NCBI RefSeq assembly: GCF_007860075.1
Contig: NZ_SJPP01000001.1
Location: forward strand, 496,001-560,000
DNA length: 64,000 nt
DNA from: Symmachiella macrocystis
GTDB taxonomy: Bacteria > Planctomycetota > Planctomycetia > Planctomycetales > Planctomycetaceae
Reading direction: 5' to 3'
Part shown: positions 1 to 8,340 of the stretch, piece by piece
How the letters are laid out: each line of letters opens with the position of its first letter
Numbering within the stretch: the first letter of the stretch is position 1
Made by a program: the position numbers and the translations under genes
The notes under the pieces: model-generated
What the model was told of the DNA's origin: nothing
Databases searched by the model: none
What the model saw: the letters and a program-made list of their open reading frames with translations, nothing else

Positions 1-1031
1 GCAAAGGCCAAGCCAGCCGCATCGAGACTGGCAGCGGTGTCCTCCACGCTATAGGTCCCAGCGACCGAATCGAAGCCCTCAGTCCCCTGCCCCGAGGCGT
101 GGATCTTGTTGAATTCGAAGATGATGTTTTGCGTATACGTATCGAGTTCGTCGATAAATCCGCCGAGGATTTGGTCCCGACCGTCGATCACTCCGTTCAG
201 TTCGCCCGATGTGCCGGGAAGATCTGAAATCGATCCTTCGACTTTCACGTTCAGGACTTGGGCCTCGCGATCAACGCTCACTTCGGTTTCTAGATGCTGA
301 ACTTCCCCTTGCAATACCAAGTGGTCAGGGCCAACGAAAATGTCGAAGTAACCCGTTTCGCGTTCCACGGCGCGGATCGGGATGATTTCAGCAAGTCGGT
401 TCATCGCATTGTACCGCTCGGTCCGCAATCCGCCCGCGTCGCTATTGAGCAATCCGCCCGCTTCGGTCTCGGTGATTTTCCTGTTCAGTTCCCCAATGCG
501 ATCAATCAGCACGTTGGCTTCGTTCACCAAGTCGGTCACTTTTACGCCCAGGCTCGAGCGCTGGTCGTTGAACCGCGCCCGCATGTCAGCAATTTCCCGC
601 GCGAATTCTACGCCCTGCTGAACCGCGATCTGGGCAACGGCGCTGACTTCGGGCTGATTGGCAAAGTCCTGTATTTTTCCCAAAAATTCATTCAGGCCCG
701 TGGAGAGATCGCCGTCGCTAAGTTCATTAACGGTCGCTTCCAATTGCTTGTAGATGTCTTCCCGTTGTTGCGAGCCGTAAAAGTCAGACGAAGATGTGTG
801 GATACGGGTTTCCAAATACTTGTCGATCTCCTGCCGGATGCCATCAACCAGCACACCGCCGCCGACGACCAGGGCTCCTTTTTTGGTCCCCTGGCTCGGA
901 CTGAGGTACAACCGCTCACGGATATAACCGGGCGTGTTGGCGTTGGAGATGTTGTTGCCGGCGACCTCGATGCCGGTGGTGAACACCTCCAGCGAACGGC
1001 CCGCAATCGCTAATGCTGAATTCAGTCCCAT
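1..1031 (-). CDS. flgK: Flagellar hook-filament junction protein FlgK (3' end cut by window edge)
   Basis: FlgK (HAP1) joins the hook to the filament. Reading the minus strand from the ATG at 1031 gives about 343 codons without a stop, so the C-terminus lies outside the window. The start MGLNSALAIAGRSLEVFTTG followed by NNISNANTPGY is the N-terminal rod/hook-family motif, and KIHASGQG near the left edge matches the conserved N..H..G segment of FlgK D1. The middle is helical (EFAREIADMRARFNDQ...), as expected for the D0/D1 coiled region. It is the last gene of the flgFGAHIJNK run, 85 bp after flgN. FlgN is normally the FlgK/FlgL export chaperone, which fits the adjacency. Confidence 0.93.
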   Translation of the reverse strand, partial: MGLNSALAIAGRSLEVFTTGIEVAGNNISNANTPGYIRERLYLSPSQGTKKGALVVGGGVLVDGIRQEIDKYLETRIHTSSSDFYGSQQREDIYKQLEATVNELSDGDLSTGLNEFLGKIQDFANQPEVSAVAQIAVQQGVEFAREIADMRARFNDQRSSLGVKVTDLVNEANVLIDRIGELNRKITETEAGGLLNSDAGGLRTERYNAMNRLAEIIPIRAVERETGYFDIFVGPDHLVLQGEVQHLETEVSVDREAQVLNVKVEGSISDLPGTSGELNGVIDGRDQILGGFIDELDTYTQNIIFEFNKIHASGQGTEGFDSVAGTYSVEDTAASLDAAGLAF

Positions 1032-1116
1032 GGAAGGGATTCCATTATCGTTGGTAAAGTGAAACCGCCACCCGGCACAGCCGATAGCCGACGATTCGCC
1101 TCAGATTCATGCAGAT

Positions 1117-1605
1117 TTATATCGAAGCATCGAGTAATGCGCCGCCCGTATGGGACTCATCATCCCCTTCGTGGTACGTCGGTGATTGTTGTCCGCAATG
1201 GGCGATCAAGTCGATCAGTTCTGTGTAATGATTGAACGAGCGATGCGAAATGATCCAATGCACCCAGCTTTCGTGCCGTAACTGCGCAGCTGTCTGCTGT
1301 GCCTGTTCGATCCGTGCGATTAGCTCGTCGCGCGTTTCCTGCGCGATGGCTTTGACCAAATGCAGTAACGACTGCGATGGCAAATCCCGCTCTTGCGCGA
1401 ACTCTAAAATCCGATTTCGCTCGCGCAACAGTTTTTGCAATCGGGTAATCAATACACTTTCATCGGCCGAGATGCGGGCGAGATCGTGGCCCTGGATCTG
1501 CGTCATGGCCGTCCGTTTTTCCGCCATCAAAGCTGATAGCTCACCTTGGACGACTTCCAACTGCGTCATAAACAGCGTGGTGGCTTCGAGTAATCGGTCG
1601 TTCAT
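1117..1605 (-). CDS. flgN: FlgN-like flagellar export chaperone
   Basis: A 162-residue, almost wholly alpha-helical, charged protein with no signal peptide or membrane segment. Length, helical heptad-like character (EVVQGELSALMAEKRTAM; LITRLQKLLRERNRILEF) and position between flgJ and flgK match FlgN, the cytosolic chaperone that holds FlgK and FlgL for the export gate. Sequence conservation in this family is weak, so the call leans on context. Its ATG overlaps the flgJ stop as ATGA (1602-1605), implying translational coupling. The last ~25 residues (acidic, then GGALLDASI) are probably disordered. Confidence 0.75.
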   Translation of the reverse strand: MNDRLLEATTLFMTQLEVVQGELSALMAEKRTAMTQIQGHDLARISADESVLITRLQKLLRERNRILEFAQERDLPSQSLLHLVKAIAQETRDELIARIEQAQQTAAQLRHESWVHWIISHRSFNHYTELIDLIAHCGQQSPTYHEGDDESHTGGALLDASI

Positions 1606-1979
1606 AGGTTGGCTCCGCTAGTGCTGGTTGATTGAGCAGCCGCCGCAAACATCGACTCGCGGTTCCGGATAGCGGAGTATTGATCGAACAACGGTCCGGC
1701 AAAGGGACTGCCATGTTCTTCGGCCATCGACGAAGCAATCCGCTGGTCGAACTCGCCTTGAAAAATCTTCTCCGCTCGTCCGCCGTTGAAGTATTTGGTT
1801 TCGCGTTCAGTACTTCTAAGCGATTTGATCATCGTTTGATAAAAGGTGCCCGCGGCGAATTTTTGAAACGCCTGTTTCTCTTCCAATGCTTTCTCATCCG
1901 GCACCGTCTGCCGCGTTTGCTGCAGTTGCGTCGAGGCGGCGATGTTGTTGGAGATGCCGGAAGAAATGGGCGAAATCAT
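1602..1979 (-). CDS. flgJ: Rod-binding protein FlgJ, single-domain form
   Basis: A 125-residue protein matching the N-terminal rod-capping domain of FlgJ: FQKFAAGTFYQTMIKSLR, then an FNGGRAEKIFQGEFDQRIA segment and a MAEEHGSPFAGPLFDQY tail. This domain assembles the rod through the periplasm. The C-terminal glucosaminidase domain of enterobacterial FlgJ is absent, as in many non-enteric bacteria, so another hydrolase must open the peptidoglycan. I chose the ATG at 1979, preceded by GAAAG, over a TTG at 2021 that would add 14 basic residues. It overlaps flgN by 4 bp. Confidence 0.85.
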   Translation of the reverse strand: MISPISSGISNNIAASTQLQQTRQTVPDEKALEEKQAFQKFAAGTFYQTMIKSLRSTERETKYFNGGRAEKIFQGEFDQRIASSMAEEHGSPFAGPLFDQYSAIRNRESMFAAAAQSTSTSGANL

Positions 1980-2045
1980 GAGTGAATTCTTTCGGGAACG
2001 ACCTACTAGTTTTGATTTCAAAATGACCGGTGTGACTCGTGGGAC

Positions 2046-3209
2046 TTATTCGACAACAATCACCCGAGCGTGCAGACGGCCCGATTTTTCCAAGCTGAGT
2101 ATCACGTCGATGATGTCCGCAGCGGGGAGTTTGAGTTGTTCCATGGCCCCGAGCAGTTGTGCTAGTTTTTTATCTTGCGAAGCGATGGCGACACCGTTTT
2201 GTCCCGGCTGATCATCGACCAGCGCCACAAAGGCATCAATGCGTGCCACGTCGTCTTCAGTGACTTCGATTTTCAGTCCTTTGTGGGTCACAATCACGGG
2301 GCTCAATTCCACCTCGCCGGAGATGACAACCGTGTTTGTCGATTTGTTAACGATCACGCGTGCTTCGGTCGTCGCCGATTCGATCCGCACATCCAACACG
2401 ATGGCGATGAACGCTTCCGGGTCTTCCCGATATGTCGGCGGAATTGCGACGGCAATCGTGCCCGCGTCGCGGACCCGCGCTAAACGCTGCTGCAAGTCGA
2501 AGCCGGCAATGTCCCGACGGCCGAAACTCGCCGCTTCTTGCTTGGTATCTTCATTCACCGAATCGGCTACCACGCTGGCCATCTGAAAACCGGCCCGCGA
2601 GGGATCCAAGAGGAGATAAAATCCCGGTCGCCTTTGTCCACCGTCGCCAATGTCATAAATAACGTCTGCGGTAAAGTTCTGTTTGATTTCCACACCAAAG
2701 GAGATGCTGCCTTTGGTTTTGGATTCTTCCCCGTGAATGCGAACCGCCCCTGCAGCAACCGCCATTGTGAATTCGTTGCGAACGTCGCTCAACGGGGTCA
2801 TCACCAATTGGCCTCCGCGTAGGCTTTTAGCGGACCCGACCGCCGTCACCATGCAGTCGATTTTTTGGCCTCGTTTAACGCCTCGCGCGGGAACGGTTGC
2901 CGAGACAATCACCAACGCCACGTTTTTACTACCCAGCAGGCCTTTGATGTCGATCGCATTCTTCCGCGGATCCCGATCGTTGAGGCTACCCAGCATCGTG
3001 CGGAGGGCTTTGTATGTGGGGCCAAACTTGCTGTCTCCCGTACCTTCCAAACCAGTGACCATTCCCAGTCCGGTCAGTTGTGTCTCCTCTTGACCCAAAA
3101 TCGTGCAAATATCACGCACACGCACGGCTCCACTGGCGCTCGACAACGGGGCCGAGACGATCAACGTCGTCAGGCTGAGCAGTCCGGCAAATCGTAGGAG
3201 CGTGTTCAT
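2046..3209 (-). CDS. flgI: Flagellar P-ring protein FlgI
   Basis: FlgI forms the P ring around the rod in the peptidoglycan layer. The 387-residue product is close to the usual ~365. It starts with a Sec signal (MNTLLRFAGLLSLTTLIVSA, then ASGA) and continues with family motifs VRVRDICTI, GLGMVTGLEGTGDS, NVALVIVSATVPARGVKRGQ, GQLVMTPL and a C-terminal ADIIDVILSLEKSGRLHARV. I chose the ATG at 3209 because the signal peptide begins there and GGAA precedes it. The longer TTG start at 3296 would put 29 residues ahead of the signal. It lies 91 bp downstream of flgH. Confidence 0.95.
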   Translation of the reverse strand: MNTLLRFAGLLSLTTLIVSAPLSSASGAVRVRDICTILGQEETQLTGLGMVTGLEGTGDSKFGPTYKALRTMLGSLNDRDPRKNAIDIKGLLGSKNVALVIVSATVPARGVKRGQKIDCMVTAVGSAKSLRGGQLVMTPLSDVRNEFTMAVAAGAVRIHGEESKTKGSISFGVEIKQNFTADVIYDIGDGGQRRPGFYLLLDPSRAGFQMASVVADSVNEDTKQEAASFGRRDIAGFDLQQRLARVRDAGTIAVAIPPTYREDPEAFIAIVLDVRIESATTEARVIVNKSTNTVVISGEVELSPVIVTHKGLKIEVTEDDVARIDAFVALVDDQPGQNGVAIASQDKKLAQLLGAMEQLKLPAADIIDVILSLEKSGRLHARVIVVE

Positions 3210-3300
3210 GTTCGAAATTCCAAGTTTGCGATTCGGTGACGTCTGAAACATTCTGAAAATCAATCGTCTCAGTTGCAGAATGCGCAGGGCATTCAAGGCA

Positions 3301-4017
3301 TTAAAACGGGCTGGCGAAATCGAGGAAGCGTATCATCCAACCCCGCTTGACACTGTCACGAACTTTACCGGTAGAACGTTTGTTAATTTGCAGATTGACG
3401 ATGTACTCGCTTTTAATTGTGTCTTTGCCATCGATGTGTTTGGGATCCAGTTCGCCCGTCATGTGATACACCCAAGCATCATGGTTGGTAATGATGGACT
3501 TGCGAGCTCCGATGATCAAATTTCCATTGGGCCGAATCGATGTCACACTGGCAGCGATGCGGTACGTTAAAGATTCTGAGACATTTTGATTACCGCGTGC
3601 TTGCAGTCGGTTTTCGTATTCGACTTCGACCGCCGGTTGATTGGTGGCCGCGTTGACCATGTTTCCCTTTTTGTCGAGGCCAATCCAGTCGGCCAGTTCC
3701 ACGGCATAGATGCCTTGCTTTTGACGCTGAAATTGCCGCTGTTGTTGTTGCACCGCTCGTTCGTCAACCAAAACCAGAACCACATCGTGAACCTTGATCT
3801 CTTCAGGCACCGGAGCCGGCGCCAAGACCCATGAGCTCTCGACTAACTTTTTGCCGTGGTCGCGGGTTAGTATTTGCGGCGGCCGGTTCTGGATGCCGAA
3901 CAACGGCACCGGCTCGTTTTCATAGGGCCGCTTCAACATCGCCAAGGGGGTCGTCTGCGCCTCCGCCGTGAGCGGAAACGCCCCGTACACCAATAAACAT
4001 CCTATGATCCATCGCAT
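3301..4017 (-). CDS. flgH: Flagellar L-ring protein FlgH
   Basis: FlgH forms the outer-membrane L ring. The 238-residue product has an N-terminal signal peptide ending near AEA-Q, the FlgH-like stretch HDVVLVLVDERAVQQQ, and the C-terminal half SLTYRIAASVTSIRPNGNLII...SEYIVNLQINKR, equivalent to the family's beta-rich core. The ATG at 4017 has a strong AGGGAGG sequence upstream. Typical FlgH is a lipoprotein; here the only early Cys (residue 7, IIGC) sits before any hydrophobic core, so a lipobox is not credible and the protein is probably cleaved by signal peptidase I. It lies between flgA and flgI. Confidence 0.9.
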   Translation of the reverse strand: MRWIIGCLLVYGAFPLTAEAQTTPLAMLKRPYENEPVPLFGIQNRPPQILTRDHGKKLVESSWVLAPAPVPEEIKVHDVVLVLVDERAVQQQQRQFQRQKQGIYAVELADWIGLDKKGNMVNAATNQPAVEVEYENRLQARGNQNVSESLTYRIAASVTSIRPNGNLIIGARKSIITNHDAWVYHMTGELDPKHIDGKDTIKSEYIVNLQINKRSTGKVRDSVKRGWMIRFLDFASPF

Positions 4018-4091
4018 CTCCAAGCCCTCCCTGCTTGTTGATCATTACCTCGAATCCGTTTGCAGGATTCGTCCGCTGTGAACACTGTTTG

Positions 4092-5174
4092 CTATTGACC
4101 GCCGTATCTTGCCGCCGGCGCGAAACGCACCTTCAACCCGGCTTGGTCCTGCCCCGGCTGCGACATTTCAGGCGTGATCTCCGCAATATGAAAATCAATC
4201 ACCCTGGCTAAGATTGTTGTATTTCCTTCCAGCGTCCGGAGCGGGATTTGATCGCCGTAGGCGCCTTCTTGCACGGCGCGAGCGACCGTCTTGATCGAAA
4301 CCGCTCCAAACCGCGAATAAACCGTCACCGTGTCACCGCGTTTCACGAGCGGCAACCGTTTGATGTCTCGTTCCGTCAATGGACGCCCCTCGGGCAGTGC
4401 CCGAACAGCTTGTTGGCCGACGAGCGCCCGCGGGTCAGTCAAAACCGCCTGTTGTCGCGGCAATTCCGCCACAGGCAGCCAGGCCAAATCTTGAAGACCG
4501 AGCACATGCCCTTGCGCAACAGGGTGCCGTAATACCAATGCCCGAGGCTTGGGAAACAACTCCGCAACGACTTCAAAAACCTGTCCCCCATCGGGCGAAC
4601 TGGCGTGAATTTGCATTGTTTGCCGACCGGTCCAAGGTGCCTGACCGCCGGAAATTTCCCAATAAGCCACGTTAGTACTGAGTAGGTCGGACAAAGTGGC
4701 TGCATCGCGCGGCAACATCAGTGCTGTGATTTTCGCACCGGTCGCTCGCTCGTCCAAGTGTTGTTGAATCGCGCCAGTCACCCGCCTTTCGGCTTGGCTG
4801 AGTTGGTGATTGGAGACATGCGGCTCCGCTTCGGACCGGACCGGTTGCGGCCCATGCACCTGTACGATGGATGCGCCGCTGAATTGTACTGTCGCCAAGT
4901 TTTCGCCCAACGCCTGCAAACGCGACTTGACGTCCTCAACCCGCACGCGAGCTTTCCGCCCGCTACCTGGCGCGGGTTGAAAAGTGACGTTGGCTAAACG
5001 CTGCGCCGTTGCGGGATCCGCATCGCGAATCTCTGCAATGTCGCTCAACTGCACGACCGTCGATGAGGCGGTGCACTGCGATTTCAAATGTATCAACGCA
5101 GCGCCAGCGGTCGACTGGGAGATCATGACCCCCAGCAGAAAGATCGCCAAATTTACGGGACGCACAGCTGACAT
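4092..5174 (-). CDS. flgA: P-ring assembly chaperone FlgA (SAF domain)
   Basis: FlgA is the periplasmic chaperone for P-ring polymerisation. The 360-residue product has a signal peptide (MSAVRPVNLAIFLLGVMISQ, then STAGA), a family-variable middle, and a C-terminal SAF/ChapFlgA region: VLRHPVAQGHVLGLQDLAWLP, then LVGQQAVRALPEGRPLTERDI and VKRGDTVTVYSRFGAVSIKT. The protein is longer than E. coli FlgA (~219), with the extra length before the SAF domain. The ATG at 5174 is preceded by AAAGAG. It lies 35 bp after flgG and 74 bp before flgH, so it is probably co-transcribed with both. Confidence 0.92.
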   Translation of the reverse strand: MSAVRPVNLAIFLLGVMISQSTAGAALIHLKSQCTASSTVVQLSDIAEIRDADPATAQRLANVTFQPAPGSGRKARVRVEDVKSRLQALGENLATVQFSGASIVQVHGPQPVRSEAEPHVSNHQLSQAERRVTGAIQQHLDERATGAKITALMLPRDAATLSDLLSTNVAYWEISGGQAPWTGRQTMQIHASSPDGGQVFEVVAELFPKPRALVLRHPVAQGHVLGLQDLAWLPVAELPRQQAVLTDPRALVGQQAVRALPEGRPLTERDIKRLPLVKRGDTVTVYSRFGAVSIKTVARAVQEGAYGDQIPLRTLEGNTTILARVIDFHIAEITPEMSQPGQDQAGLKVRFAPAARYGGQ

Positions 5175-5209
5175 ATCTCTTTACCTATGAGACGCGTGTT
5201 TAAGTTGCA

Positions 5210-6013
5210 TTAAAACCGCCGCAAGTTCGCGACTAACGAGAGTTGTTCATCTGCGACTTGGATTGCCTGACTGGCTAACTCGAACGCACGCTGCGTGCGA
5301 ATCAACCCCACGAGCTGTTTCACCGGTTCGACGTTGGATTTTTCGAGGAAGCCCGAACGGACAACCCCCATCCCGTCTTGTCCCCCGAAGGCAACAATGG
5401 GAGTCCCGGACGCCGCACTTTGCTGATACAGGTTATCTCCGACTTGCACGAGTCCTTCGGGATTGATGAACCTTGACAGTTGGAGTTGGCCCACTTGTTG
5501 CAGGTCGGGGTTTCCCGGTTGTAAGACCGAGACGACACCATCGGAGGAAATCGCGATGTTCGTGGCGTCCTGGGGGATCGTGATTGATGGATCCAAGGGA
5601 CGTCCAATATCGGACGAAGCCATGACCAATTGACCATCCACGTTTTTGGTAATGTTGCCGGCCCGCGTGTACATGATTTGATTTCGGTTTTGATCCAAGA
5701 CCTGAAAAAATCCCGGTCCCGTAATCGCCAAGTCCAACGGCCGTTCGGTCGCCTGCAACGCCCCTTGGCTGAAGTCGAGCTGCGTACTTTGAATCCGCGT
5801 TCCCAAACCGACGGCCTGTCCGACAGCAGTCCGCTGGCCCACGCCGTTTTGCTGTCCCGGTAAGACGACCTGCTCGTAGTAGGTGTCCTCGAAGTTCGCC
5901 CGCGAGCTTTTGAAGGCTGTCGTATCGGCGTTGGCCAAGTTGTTGGCGATCACATCGAGGTTAAAGGCCTGGGCCTGCATCCCCGTCGCCGATGAATTCA
6001 ACGCTCGTAACAC
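5210..6013 (-). CDS. flgG: Distal rod protein FlgG
   Basis: FlgG builds the distal rod. The 267-residue product is the family's usual length. It opens LRALNSSATGMQAQAFNLDV followed by IANNLANADTTAFKSSR, the rod-protein N-terminal motif, and ends VEPVKQLVGLIRTQRAFELA plus a helical tail, the matching C-terminal motif. The inserted GVGQRTAVGQAVGLGTRIQS segment is FlgG-specific. The start is GTG at 6013, with GGGGGAA upstream at normal spacing. It lies 117 bp downstream of flgF. Confidence 0.96.
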   Translation of the reverse strand: MLRALNSSATGMQAQAFNLDVIANNLANADTTAFKSSRANFEDTYYEQVVLPGQQNGVGQRTAVGQAVGLGTRIQSTQLDFSQGALQATERPLDLAITGPGFFQVLDQNRNQIMYTRAGNITKNVDGQLVMASSDIGRPLDPSITIPQDATNIAISSDGVVSVLQPGNPDLQQVGQLQLSRFINPEGLVQVGDNLYQQSAASGTPIVAFGGQDGMGVVRSGFLEKSNVEPVKQLVGLIRTQRAFELASQAIQVADEQLSLVANLRRF

Positions 6014-6130
6014 GGTTTGGTTCCCCCGAATCTATTTGGCAGTCCTGTGGACGGTGCGGCTGATTTTCGCAGATCCGATCCTGACTCGTTTCGCAATAAA
6101 ATTTTGTCACGTATAGTTGTTTGACGCCGG

Positions 6131-6895
6131 CTACAGTCTCGGCACAGTGCTCAACAAGTTCCCTAAGGCTTCGTCTTGAAACTTGATCATGTTCAGATTG
6201 GCTTCAAAAGCCCGTGACGTTTCGATCAAGTTCACCATTTCATTCACCGGTTTGACTCCCGATGCTTCGAGGAATCCTTGCTTCAGCGATGTCTCCGGCC
6301 CCACCGGACGTTCGCTGCCGGTGTTTGCATACAAGTTGTCCCCAACTTTTTTCAAAGAGTCATACGACCGCGGTTCCACCAGCGCGATCCTGCCGACTTC
6401 TTCCAAGTCGCCTTCGGTCGCCTGACTGACGATGCCCTCGGCACCGATGGTGATCTCCCCATCCGCAGGATTGACCGTAATGGGTGCCCCTTCGTCACTG
6501 AGGACCTTCGCACCTCCCGCGGTCTCCAGCGTGCCGTCCTGCTGAAGCGTGAGTGCTCCGTCACGAGTCAGAAACTTGCCGGCTTTCGTGGCGACTTTGA
6601 AGAAACCAGGCCCCGCCAGTGCGACGTCCAGTGATCCCTCGGTCGCTTGCAAAGGATTTTGCGAATAGTCTGTTTTGATCTCTGCAATGGTGGTCCCGCC
6701 CCACGAGTTGGCCAACTTCTCGGGCGTATCGCGCGGATTGCCCTGTACGAAATCAAAGGGCAAATGGGACTCGAAAACGGTCATATCCCGTTTGAAGCCT
6801 GTCGAGGACGCGTTCGCCAAGTTGTTGGAAACCACATCCAAGCGGATTTGTTGCGTATGCGCGCCTTGAGCGGAGAGATATAAACCGTTGATCAT
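6131..6895 (-). CDS. flgF: Flagellar rod protein FlgF
   Basis: FlgF is a proximal rod subunit. The 254-residue product starts INGLYLSAQGAHTQQIRLDV and continues VVSNNLANASSTGFKRD. It ends GVKPVNEMVNLIETSRAFEA and NMIKFQDEALGNLL, the paired terminal helices of rod/hook proteins. It lacks the FlgG-specific insert and is the first gene of the flagellar run, so FlgF fits better than a second FlgG. The ATG at 6895 has only a weak ribosome-binding site. Transcription of the whole set presumably starts in the 360-bp gap upstream. Confidence 0.92.
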   Translation of the reverse strand: MINGLYLSAQGAHTQQIRLDVVSNNLANASSTGFKRDMTVFESHLPFDFVQGNPRDTPEKLANSWGGTTIAEIKTDYSQNPLQATEGSLDVALAGPGFFKVATKAGKFLTRDGALTLQQDGTLETAGGAKVLSDEGAPITVNPADGEITIGAEGIVSQATEGDLEEVGRIALVEPRSYDSLKKVGDNLYANTGSERPVGPETSLKQGFLEASGVKPVNEMVNLIETSRAFEANLNMIKFQDEALGNLLSTVPRL

Positions 6896-7255
6896 GTTAG
6901 GTTCGCCGCTTCTGAGACAGGGTACGCCGACCGATCAGCGACACCGTTATCCCAAAACCTGGGTACACAATGCCGCCATCAAAATCGAAAATCCCCCCAC
7001 CAGAGGTTTCTATCGAACCGGCACAACCGTCAACTTGAGCCTAACCGTTAAAGTCTGCCAAACGGTTTTGAGTTGGGTCAGCGGCCGGGGCACGGAGGGA
7101 AACAGGGCCAATTTCACCCCGATCGCGGTTTTTCTCCGGCAATCAGCTACGGAAACCCCTGGTAGCTTTGCACTTTCGAACCGTTTTTCTATGATACGGA
7201 CCCCAAAAACAGAAATCACACCGGCGGCATTGCCGCAGTCAGCGACTGAGGAGAC
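6896..7255. other. Divergent intergenic region between flgF and a TIM-barrel gene
   Basis: 360 bp without a credible gene, expected to hold the promoter of the flagellar operon (leftward) and that of the TIM-barrel gene (rightward). On the minus strand a TTGACG at about 7027-7032 is followed by TCGATAG, but the spacing fits neither a sigma-70 nor a sigma-28 promoter well. I found no good sigma-54 -24/-12 element. A GAGGAGA ribosome-binding site sits at the right border. Confidence 0.5.
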
Positions 7256-8251
7256 ATGATGTACAAATCACTAAGTGCACGGGCTATCGGCTTAAAGGCG
7301 ACTTTGACCGAGGTTGTCGAGGCGGCCATTACGCACGGATTTGGCGGAATTGACGTCCAAATCGAGTTGGTACTCCCCCTGGCCAACGCCATGGGCTTGA
7401 AGTATTGCCAGCAAATCATTCAAGCGGCCGATTCCACCCCCGGAAGTTGGGTGCTCCCCACACGGTGGCAAGACGAGGATGAAGCGCTTTTCCAACGGGA
7501 TCTAGCCGAACTGCCTGAATTGGCGAAATTGGCTCAGGACACCGGTTTCACCCGCGTGACCACCGCTGTGCCTCCGACCTCTAACGTGCGTCCCCTGGAA
7601 GAAAACCTCGAGTGGAGCAAAAATCGGCTGCAACAAATCGCCGATGTCGTTGGCGAATGTGGTCAGCAGTTGGGGCTGGAATATCTGGCTACCCCGACAT
7701 TACGCAAAGATGCCAAACACGAATTCATTCACACCTTGGCCGGCTTGAAGCAACTGAAGGAGCTGATTGCCCGTGATAACGTGGGATATCTGCTCGATTC
7801 GTGGCATTGGCACATGGCGGGCGAAACAGCAGCAGACCTCAGTTCCCTCAAAGCCGAAGAAATCGTCGCAATTCATGTCAACGACGCTCCGGCCGATATT
7901 CCCAATGACGAACAAATCGACAACGTCCGTCGTTTGCCGGGATCGACCGGTGTGATCGACATCAATACGTTCCTGCAAACGATCAGCGATACTGGCTATG
8001 AAGGCCCGATGACCGCTGAGCCGTTCGCTGCCGGTGTCCGCACACTGAACAAGAATCGCGTTGTGGAATTGGTCTCTGAATCCTTGGACCGGGTTTGGTT
8101 CCGCAAAGACGAAATCGCTGCTCAAGAAGCAGCACGAGCTGAAGCAGCACGGCTTGCCGCTGAAGCTGCTGCTGCAGTCGCAGCCACAGCCGAAACCGTA
8201 CCTGCCGAAGGCGAGCCTGTGCTGGCTGAAGCGGATACGAAAGAAGAATAA
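7256..8251 (+). CDS. Xylose-isomerase-like TIM-barrel protein with Ala/Glu-rich tail
   Basis: A 331-residue cytosolic protein of the AP-endonuclease-2/sugar-phosphate isomerase superfamily. Seen in the sequence: GLKATLTEVVEAAITHGFGG (beta1-alpha1), LGLEYLAT (metal-side strand with Glu), VGYLLDSWHWHMAG (D..H.H, a typical divalent-metal site), IVAIHVNDAP (second His/Asp) and GPMTAEPF (final Glu). These are the usual ligands of the fold; the substrate cannot be deduced. After about residue 275 comes an EAARAEAARLAAEAAAAVAA-type helical low-complexity tail absent from minimal family members. The start ATG-ATG follows a strong GAGGAGAC. The gene is isolated and ends at a strong terminator. Confidence 0.8.
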   Translation: MMYKSLSARAIGLKATLTEVVEAAITHGFGGIDVQIELVLPLANAMGLKYCQQIIQAADSTPGSWVLPTRWQDEDEALFQRDLAELPELAKLAQDTGFTRVTTAVPPTSNVRPLEENLEWSKNRLQQIADVVGECGQQLGLEYLATPTLRKDAKHEFIHTLAGLKQLKELIARDNVGYLLDSWHWHMAGETAADLSSLKAEEIVAIHVNDAPADIPNDEQIDNVRRLPGSTGVIDINTFLQTISDTGYEGPMTAEPFAAGVRTLNKNRVVELVSESLDRVWFRKDEIAAQEAARAEAARLAAEAAAAVAATAETVPAEGEPVLAEADTKEE

Positions 8252-8269
8252 CGCGATCTGTGAGACAAT

Positions 8270-8309
8270 AAAAAAGGGGGATGGCTTCTCAAGGCCATCC
8301 CCCTTTTTT
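8270..8309. terminator. Bidirectional rho-independent terminator
   Basis: A perfect 16-bp stem: AAAAAAGGGGGATGGC (8270-8285), an 8-nt loop, and GCCATCCCCCTTTTTT (8294-8309). The A-run and T-run make it work in both directions. It lies between the convergent TIM-barrel gene and the sigma-factor gene, 18 bp and 31 bp from their stops. Confidence 0.93.
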
Positions 8310-8340
8310 GTCTATTTTTAAGCGTCGTCGACGGTTCGAT

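Noticed and set aside
294-1013. 239-codon plus-strand frame over flgK
   Set aside because: It is antisense to clear FlgK sequence; a long antisense frame is expected in a high-GC coding region.
3980-4017. Lipobox in FlgH (IIGC at residues 4-7)
   Set aside because: Only three residues precede it and there is no hydrophobic core before the Cys, so lipoprotein signal peptidase should not act.
6896-7255. Sigma-54 or sigma-28 promoter for the flagellar operon
   Set aside because: No TGGC-N8-GC pair with correct spacing, and the only TCAA...CGATA candidate fits the sigma-28 consensus badly.
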